Shown one piece after another: positions 1-6,900 of a stretch of 7,958 bases of DNA (position 1 is its first letter; each line of letters begins with the position of its first letter). The stretch covers positions 1 to 7,958 of the forward strand of contig JBAPRR010000076.1 in assembly GCA_049281195.1 (NCBI GenBank). The letters run 5' to 3'. The DNA is from JBAPRR01 sp049281195. Its GTDB lineage: Bacteria; Actinomycetota; Acidimicrobiia; Acidimicrobiales; CAVXTF01. Both the position numbers and the translations under genes were made by a program. The notes under the pieces were generated by a model, which worked only from the letters and a program-made list of their open reading frames with translations, was not told the DNA's origin and did not search any database.

Positions 1-1430
1 ATGGTGGCCTGCCTGACTCCGAGGCCGGAGAAAATCTCGGCTGAGCGCCGCCGATCGGCATTATCTCCGGGTACACCGGAACTGACACGAAGGCCTGCGA
101 TCTGGTTTCTCAGCTCGACGAGCGCGGACCTGGCCGCTAGTCCTACCGCGAGCTCGTAATCCGATTTCAGCTCCTCGGATCTTTGGATGGCCTGGTCCAG
201 GGGTTCGACTGAGGAAGCTTTGGAATCTCTCCCGTCGGCGAGATCTTCCAGGACCGAAGCCGTTCCCAACAGTCGTAGTGCCGGCACCTCGATCAACTCG
301 AAGCCCGGCTTCCCGCGGACGTCTTCGAGTAACTCTGCCGCCGTGGTGATGGCCGATCGAAAATCGCCTTCCAGCAGCCGGCATTCCACCAATCGGAGTG
401 CAGTCTCGGCGACGAAAATGGGGGAGTTGATCTTCCTGAAATCCCCGAGGGCTTCTTCGAGAAGTGCCCGGCCGCGGGCCACTTCGTTCGATCGAGCCGC
501 GAGTCTCCCCAGGTTCGACGTGGCGAATGCAGTGCCGACGCTGTACCCGGCGGCCCTCCACGTTGCTCTGGCCGATTCGAAAAGGATCTGAGCGTCTTCG
601 AAGCTGCCCTGGTCGCTCAGGATCTCCGCAATGTTGTTCTCCGCGGTGGCGGCACCCACGACATCTCCTGACCGCAGACGGGCGGTCCGGCTCCTTTCGT
701 ACAGGTCGAGCGACTCGTCCCACTTACCGCGGTAATAGGCGTCGATACCGAGATTGTTGAGAACGTTTCCCTGTCCGACCAGATCGCCGATCTTCTCGAA
801 AATTGCCAGGGCCTGGCCGGCGAACCCATCGTCGGGCTGGCTTAGATAAACAGACATCATGTGCCTGAGGTACAGAGCGTGAGCTAGTCCCGAGTCGTGT
901 CGCGCACGTCGGGCCTCTTCTTCTGCGGCCGTGGCGAATCGGATGCATTCTCGATAGTTACCTTGGCGGTCCTTGATACCGGCCGATGCCAAGTCGAGCT
1001 CAGAGCGCTCGGTCCGTTGTTCGCTTGTGTCGCCAACGAGTAGACGCCTGCCTTTGGTGTACAAAGCCAGAGCGGCTGGATAACGACCCTGACGTTCGTG
1101 CAGGATGCCGGTCTTGCGCAGAATGCGGGCCCGATCCACATCGGACTCTGACATCCGCCGGGCCACGGAATAAGCGCTCCGAGACCTGTCGTAGTTGGCC
1201 GTGACCTCGCAAGTGTCACCGAGGGCTTCCGCAACGGAACGTACCTCGATCTTCGGAAGATTGAGATGGCGTGACGCCTCGAGAGCGCGTGAATAGAAGG
1301 TCGTCGCCTCAGAGTTCGCCCAAAGTGACCGGGCGCGCTCGCCTGCGAGCTTTGAGTAGTGCCATGCGCGGTCGAATCGCTCCGCGTTCATCCAGTGAAG
1401 CGACAGAAGCTCTGCGGCTTCGTCAGGGTT
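1..1430 (-). repeat. TPR-like helical repeat region of the cyclase/ATPase protein
   Basis: From residue 839 on, the chain is nearly all amphipathic helix pairs with TPR spacing. Clear units include ILHERQGRYPAALALYTKG, LNNLGIDAYYRGKWDESLDLY (from about 1060), and ENNIAEILSDQGSFEDAQILF, with the small-Gly/Tyr-Ala pattern at consensus positions. The last visible stretch is less regular and continues past the left edge. TPR arrays of STAND proteins sense the activating ligand or partner; what is sensed here cannot be read from the sequence. Confidence 0.85.
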
Positions 1431-3944
1431 TGCGGTCCTGGTCTCGATGGCGGCCGCCGCAAGTGCATGAAGCTCGTGACGACGCTTGAAAGGTAAGGCT
1501 TCGTAGGCTGCGTCCCTCATCAGGCCGTGGGTGAACGTCCATCCACGACTGGCAGGGATGACGAACGTGCTCAACCGGGCCAGGCTTCCTTCATCCAAGT
1601 CCGAGCCCGTGTCGAGCAGGTCCCGAAGCAGATCCAGATCGAACCTGGTCCCGAGAACGGCCGCCGCTCGCAACACACGTTTGTCTGTGGGCTGGAGCCT
1701 GTCCATCTGGGCGACCAGTAGAGGTTCGATCGCTTCGGGAAGCGCGTCCACGTCTTCTGCGTTCGCGGCGCTTCTGACGAGCTCGCGAAGGAACATCGGG
1801 TTCCCGCCGGCACGCTCGACGATCGACGAGAGCGCGGTCGGGGAGAGGACCGCGCTCGCCTCGACGCCGGCGATTTGGGCGGATGCCTCAGCTCCGAGTG
1901 GCTCCAAAATGAGCAATAGATAGCTGTCGTTCGGTCCCTGGCCCTGCGGGATCGGTATCTCGGTGGCCTCGTTACGGGTGAGGACGATCAATAGGGGCAG
2001 ATCGGTCGTCGCCTCCGCGATGCGACCCAGAAGGCTCGCCGATGCTTCGTCTATTGCATGGGCGTCTTCGACCACCAGTGCGGACGGTTCCGCGATGTAA
2101 GCCCGCAGCAATTGAACCACGAACTGCTCGAGGCGGCGCCTACGGAAACGGACATCGAGCTCATCGACCTGGGGCGTAGAGGGAACCGGGACATCCACGA
2201 GCTCGGCGATGAGAGGGAGGAAGTGCTCCATCTCGGGAGTCAGCTCGTGTACGACCTTTTGTAGCTCGATGGCCGCAATCGAAGGTGGGGTGTCGTGGGT
2301 GATCCCGATAAGTTGACGCAGGATGTGACGAAAGGGCACGTAGGGGGTCGCCCGTTCGTATTCGTCGCAGACAACCCTGAGTGTCGAAAGCGACCAGCGG
2401 TCCATTACCTCTGAGATCAGGCGCGATTTGCCGATTCCAGCCGAACCGAAGACGTCGATCACACCGCCGGATCCGTTCGACGCTGCAGATGCGCGCTCGA
2501 GGATCTCGTTCAGCTCTTCTGTGCGGCCGACGAAGGGCAGTGACGCTCCTCCGTCGACGGAGACGGCGAGACGTGGCCTCCCCACGACCGCAGCATTCAC
2601 AGGATCGGTCTTGCCTTTTACGTTGAACGGTGCGAGCTGTTCGGTCTCGTAAGGGTTCCTCGTCCGGGCGAGGACGCTTTCTGTAGCCACGACCTGTCCA
2701 ACACTGGCGCGACCCATCACCCGGGCCGCAAGGTTCACGGCGTCGCCAGTGACCGCGAAGATCCGCCGGCCGGGCATCTCGAAGTTGTGCGAGAAGACGA
2801 ATACCCTGCCGGTGTTCACCCCGGCACGGATATGCACGGGGCAGTTGGCCGGATGTTCGCCGACGACCTCGGTCACCGCCCGCAGGACCCTTTCGGCGTC
2901 GTTGCCCCTTACAACCGGCACTCCGCCAACGAGAAAGACCTTGCCGCCGTCAGTGCCTATGTCGGTCTCGTGGAAGTTCACGCCGTTTCGTTGGGATGCC
3001 TCTTCGATCCTGCAGATGATCGGTCCCAGAATGTCGGCGACCGCCCGGCCGCCTTCGGTTTGCGTCAGTGCGTCAACACCGGAGAACTGGATGAACGCCA
3101 CCGTCGCCTGCCTGTGTTCTCCGTGCTCGTCGTCGGCTACCAGACGGATCCGGGTGTCGGCGGGCATTAGAGACGCCACATCGAGGCCACCTATTACCCG
3201 TGCATCGATCCGGGGCACCGTTTCAGCGTGAGGCGCTTCGATTAGAAGAATGCCCTCCCGTTTCGGCGCGCCGAGGACCCCCGGTGGGAGGAGGGACGCC
3301 GTGGCAGGGCTTACGACAATCTCTCCTTTGTCTGCAGCGGACTCGAGCTGGGCGACGAGAGACGCCGCCGGGCCGGCCACTATGAGCTCACGGTGGAGGT
3401 CGCCGAGCATGTAGAGGTCGAATGAATCGCTGTGCGCGCTCATCGACACATTGAGCCTGATCTGCCCGGCGGAAGTCCGGAATCTGCCGACCTTGTTCAT
3501 GTCTCGAGCCATGAGTGCCGCCGCCCTCGTGGCTCGTGGTGCGGATCCCGGATCAGAGAAGAACAGCAGAACCGCGTCCCCGCCCCACTTGAGCAGGTCC
3601 GCCCCGTAGGAGTAAGCCGTATCGAGTAGCCGGCCGAACACGGCACCCACGACGTCGGTGATCTCTTCGGCACCGGCCTTTCCGCGCGATGCCAGCTTTT
3701 CGGTGAGAGCGGTGAAGCCCGACACGTCGACGAACACCATCGTGCCCGCGAGGCGACGATGGGAGGCGCCCGGAGTATCCGCCAACCAGTTGAGCGAGAT
3801 CCGGGGCAGGTAAGGCGTTATGACCGAAGCGTCTGAGTCGGCTCCGGGTGTCTTGTGTCCGTTTGTGGCGTCGCTTTTCGAAGATGGGTGGTGGGCACCT
3901 TTCAAGGAGCGCGCCGATCGTTTGTCAGACGCGCCGGTCCTCAA
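1..3944 (-). CDS. Soluble-adenylyl-cyclase-like protein: two class III cyclase domains, STAND ATPase and TPR array; 3' end off window
   Basis: Seen: an uninterrupted frame of 1314 codons from TTG (3944-3942) to the left edge with no stop. Cyclase domain 1 (about residues 68-245) has FVDVSGFTALTEK with D73 and KWGGD with K119 and D123. Cyclase domain 2 (about 282-450) has GDAVNLAAR with N404 and R408. The ATPase begins at FVGRTEEL (471), with Walker A GSAGIGKS (500-507, K506), Walker B-like LVVED (623-627) and a family motif FTHGLMRDAAY (804-814). TPR-like helices fill about 839-1314. Known: this order matches mammalian soluble adenylyl cyclase and its bacterial relatives, which make cAMP in the cytosol; STAND ATPases act as ligand-triggered switches and TPRs bind partners. 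No membrane segment is seen. Start choice: the only in-frame starts before the catalytic strand are TTGs; 3944 has a good ribosome binding site, while TTG 3905 does not, and ATG 3740 (residue 69) would cut the first strand. Odd: catalytic residues are split between the two domains, and purine-contacting positions differ from soluble adenylyl cyclase, so product and activity are open. Confidence 0.93.
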   Translation of the reverse strand, partial: MRTGASDKRSARSLKGAHHPSSKSDATNGHKTPGADSDASVITPYLPRISLNWLADTPGASHRRLAGTMVFVDVSGFTALTEKLASRGKAGAEEITDVVGAVFGRLLDTAYSYGADLLKWGGDAVLLFFSDPGSAPRATRAAALMARDMNKVGRFRTSAGQIRLNVSMSAHSDSFDLYMLGDLHRELIVAGPAASLVAQLESAADKGEIVVSPATASLLPPGVLGAPKREGILLIEAPHAETVPRIDARVIGGLDVASLMPADTRIRLVADDEHGEHRQATVAFIQFSGVDALTQTEGGRAVADILGPIICRIEEASQRNGVNFHETDIGTDGGKVFLVGGVPVVRGNDAERVLRAVTEVVGEHPANCPVHIRAGVNTGRVFVFSHNFEMPGRRIFAVTGDAVNLAARVMGRASVGQVVATESVLARTRNPYETEQLAPFNVKGKTDPVNAAVVGRPRLAVSVDGGASLPFVGRTEELNEILERASAASNGSGGVIDVFGSAGIGKSRLISEVMDRWSLSTLRVVCDEYERATPYVPFRHILRQLIGITHDTPPSIAAIELQKVVHELTPEMEHFLPLIAELVDVPVPSTPQVDELDVRFRRRRLEQFVVQLLRAYIAEPSALVVEDAHAIDEASASLLGRIAEATTDLPLLIVLTRNEATEIPIPQGQGPNDSYLLLILEPLGAEASAQIAGVEASAVLSPTALSSIVERAGGNPMFLRELVRSAANAEDVDALPEAIEPLLVAQMDRLQPTDKRVLRAAAVLGTRFDLDLLRDLLDTGSDLDEGSLARLSTFVIPASRGWTFTHGLMRDAAYEALPFKRRHELHALAAAAIETRTANPDEAAELLSLHWMNAERFDRAWHYSKLAGERARSLWANSEATTFYSRALEASRHLNLPKIEVRSVAEALGDTCEVTANYDRSRSAYSVARRMSESDVDRARILRKTGILHERQGRYPAALALYTKGRRLLVGDTSEQRTERSELDLASAGIKDRQGNYRECIRFATAAEEEARRARHDSGLAHALYLRHMMSVYLSQPDDGFAGQALAIFEKIGDLVGQGNVLNNLGIDAYYRGKWDESLDLYERSRTARLRSGDVVGAATAENNIAEILSDQGSFEDAQILFESARATWRAAGYSVGTAFATSNLGRLAARSNEVARGRALLEEALGDFRKINSPIFVAETALRLVECRLLEGDFRSAITTAAELLEDVRGKPGFELIEVPALRLLGTASVLEDLADGRDSKASSVEPLDQAIQRSEELKSDYELAVGLAARSALVELRNQIAGLRVSSGVPGDNADRRRSAEIFSGLGVRQAT

Positions 3945-6900
3945 GTCGTTATGCCCTTCCGCTTCGCTCCGGTGAAGTTGGCCCCGGTCGTGTTCGCCCC
4001 CGTCAGGTTGGAGTCGTCGAGATCGGCCTTGGTGAAGTTTACGTAGCTGAGGTTCGCGTTCTTCAGGTTGTCCTTCGAAAGGTTCGCACGAACCGCGCTC
4101 GCCCCCATCAGGTCAGCTTTTTGCAGATCAGCCTCGTTGATAATTGCTCCGTCCAGGTTTGCCCCGGCGAGATCGGCCCCCTTCAGGTTGGCGCATCCCA
4201 GATTCACCCCGGCCAGGTTCGCACCAGCAAGGTCGAGCCCGCTCAGATTGCAGTCCATGAAGCTGGTGCAGCTCGAGGTGGTAACCACTTCGGTCAGAAG
4301 CTTCGAGGTGCTCGAGGTGAAAGATCCGCTTCCCAGGTAGACGGCAATGATGTTGTTACCGCCAGTGGCCCGCGATGAGAAGCGGCACTGGGCGGTGCCG
4401 GCCTTGCTCAGCTTGACCCCGGTCGCAGCGCCGCAGCTTGCCATGGGAGTGCCGCCGTTGATGAATTCGACGTTGCCGGTCGGACTGCCGCTGCGCGGTT
4501 TATTGCCGGCACCCGTGGTGGCCACCGTCGCAGTCAGCGTGACCGCCCCTCCCACTTTCACCGGGTCGGTGGAAGTGGAGAGCTTGGTCGCGGTCCCGAC
4601 CGCGGTGATGCTCTCAGAAAGAGGACCGCTTGAAGATTCGGCGTAGGTGTTGTCCCCCGAATAGGCCGCACTCATCTGATGTGTTCCCATCTCGGAATAG
4701 CTCAGGTTGCAGGTCGCTGTCCCGTCCAAATCGACCGGCTCGCCGGATGCCCCGTTACAGGCTCCGATCGGCGTGGTGCCGTCGAAGAACTCCACGGTGC
4801 CCGTCGGCGACCCTGATCCCGATGTCGCAGGCTGCACCGTGGCGATCAGTGAGAACTGCGAATTGATAAGACTCGGGTTGTCCGAGGACGTGATCTGAGT
4901 CGTGGTTTGATAGTTGGAGATGGAGATGGTCTGGGTGGTGGTGTCACCTTGCTGGTCGAACACCGTCAGAGTGTGAGGACCTTGTCCGGTGATCTGGATG
5001 ATCCAGTTCGAGGGGACGCTCTGGACGGTAGGGCCATCCAGTGTGTAGCTGGATCCTGGTGGAGCCGTGATGGTGGCGGTGACCGGACCGGTGTAATAAC
5101 CGTTCACCACACTGCTTCCCGAAAGGGAGATCGATATCGCCGGCTGTGCAGACCCGTTGAAATCAGCGCCTTCGTTGTTCGAAATCGCCACGTTGCCCGC
5201 TGAGTCCACGGCCTGGACGATGTACTGGATCATCCCGGTCGTAGTTGCAGGACCGCTTCCGGTCCAGCTGATCCCCCCGTCATCCGAAGTCAGCGTTGCA
5301 GAGGTCCACGTTCCGGGATGGGTTGAATCGGTGTAGAGAACGGTCACTTCCAGAACCGGGTCGGCCGAGCTCGAAGGTGTGACCTGCACCTGGAAGTGCT
5401 CAGATTGCGGCGACCTGATCCCCTGCGACGAGTCGATCGTCGCAGGCGTGTAGTCATCTGCCAGCGCGGAAGTGGGGGAGTCGTAGAGAACTGTCGCCGA
5501 CTCCGAACTGAAGATCCGCTGAACACCGGTCCCCGGGGTGTTCTGGTTCGGAATGAACTGCCCGACGATCAGATCGAGATTCGCGCCCGTCGAGGTCCCC
5601 GTCGACGTGAACGTTCCGTACGTCGCGACACGCTGGAGGGTTCCTGGGAACGCCGAGTTGCCTACCGACGAGAGGGAGTCGTCGGATGAGCCGACCGCGG
5701 GCAGAGAGAAAGCCGGCTTGAAATTGTTGGTGTCGGTGGATTCGAGTCCCGTCACGAGCGCCCCGTGAGGCACCAGGTTCGGTTCTGTAACAGGAACGGT
5801 CGCGAGTGGCTCGATGGGCCTGAACTCTGTCGTCTGTGTTCCCGGTGGCTGAGTGTTCGTCCCGTTGACCTGGTAGTAGCTGCCGTCTGAGGTGTGAACC
5901 AAGCCCAGGTCTCCGCTGGCGCTCCCGCCGTTCAGGCTGATCGATACCGACGCAGAGGGAAGCCCAGTTGCAGGGTCGGTTTGGGTGGCGGGACCAGTCG
6001 GCGGAGTGACGGGATCTCCGAGTGAATTCAGGTGGTACATCGGAAGCCCGTAGAGAGTCGATTCCATCAAAGCTTTAAGGTCGTAAGGACTCAGGATCGC
6101 GTTGTCCGCGGCGTACTGCTGCTTCGCTTCAGAAAGCGCCTCGCCGATCGTGTAGGAGCCGTTCAGATTGCCGGCGAATTCCGCCATCAGCTTCGCCGAG
6201 TAAGCGATCGTGTCGGTGTCCGCGTATCCGTAGCCCGTGTTGGCCACCCACAGAGCGCCCTCGTCGGCGAAGGTTTTGGCCCAGTCGTCCACCGGCGTCG
6301 ATACGCCGCTCGTCGAAACCTCGGCATCGTCAACGTCGAGCCCGGAGTGGCAACCCATGGAGAACAGCAGCCTCCCGGCGTACGAGGTCGGGTCGGGCGG
6401 CGTGCGGACGTCCGTGGTTGTGAAGAGATTGGTCTCGATGTTGTTCGTATTGTCGTAGGCGGGCAATGCCCTCGAGTAGTCGAAGTGCGCGTTGATGCTG
6501 TCAACTCCGGGTGTCGGGCTCGCTGCGAGCGCCTCGTCGAGATCGCTCTCCTGCCACGTCTCGTCTATCAACGTTGACGGGGTCAGCCCGTCGGTCTTGA
6601 GGTTTGCCGAGACCGCGTCTGCGCCGGACGTCAAGAAGGAATAGCCGGTGGTGAGGCTCGCCGATGCATCGAGATCTCCCCCGGTGCTCACGAAGCGCAT
6701 CAGCGAGCCTTCGATCTCTGAAGCAGACTCGACGAGCCGGCCTACCGCGAGCTGCGGCAGGTAGAGCGTGGCGCTTCCCACGCCGAGGGGAGTCGCCGAC
6801 ACGTACGGGTCGTCGCTCATGTAATAACCGAGAGACAACAAATCGGCTTCAGGGTTGTTCTCACCTGCGAAGGTCGATTGGCCGTAGTCACGTTCGTTGG

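Noticed and set aside
61..723. Minus-strand frame of 220 codons, rich in Arg
   Set aside because: It is another frame of the TPR region; the true frame gives regular TPR units without a stop, while this one has no domain features.
2749..3231. Plus-strand open frame of 160 codons
   Set aside because: It is antisense to the second cyclase domain and its linker, whose minus-strand product has clear catalytic motifs. No domain or ribosome binding site is seen.
3941..4254. Pentapeptide repeats as a separate small gene
   Set aside because: They are in frame with the Ig-like repeats with no stop between, and no start codon with a ribosome binding site is seen just before them.
3848..4378. Plus-strand open frame of 176 codons with a repetitive product
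   Set aside because: It is the antisense of the pentapeptide repeat region; the periodic Val/Gln/Glu pattern mirrors the 15-base repeat. It has no recognisable domain.
6032..6577. Plus-strand open frame of 181 codons, rich in Arg and Val
   Set aside because: It lies opposite the conserved peptidase core, where the minus-strand product carries clear motifs. Arg-rich composition is typical of antisense frames in high-GC DNA.
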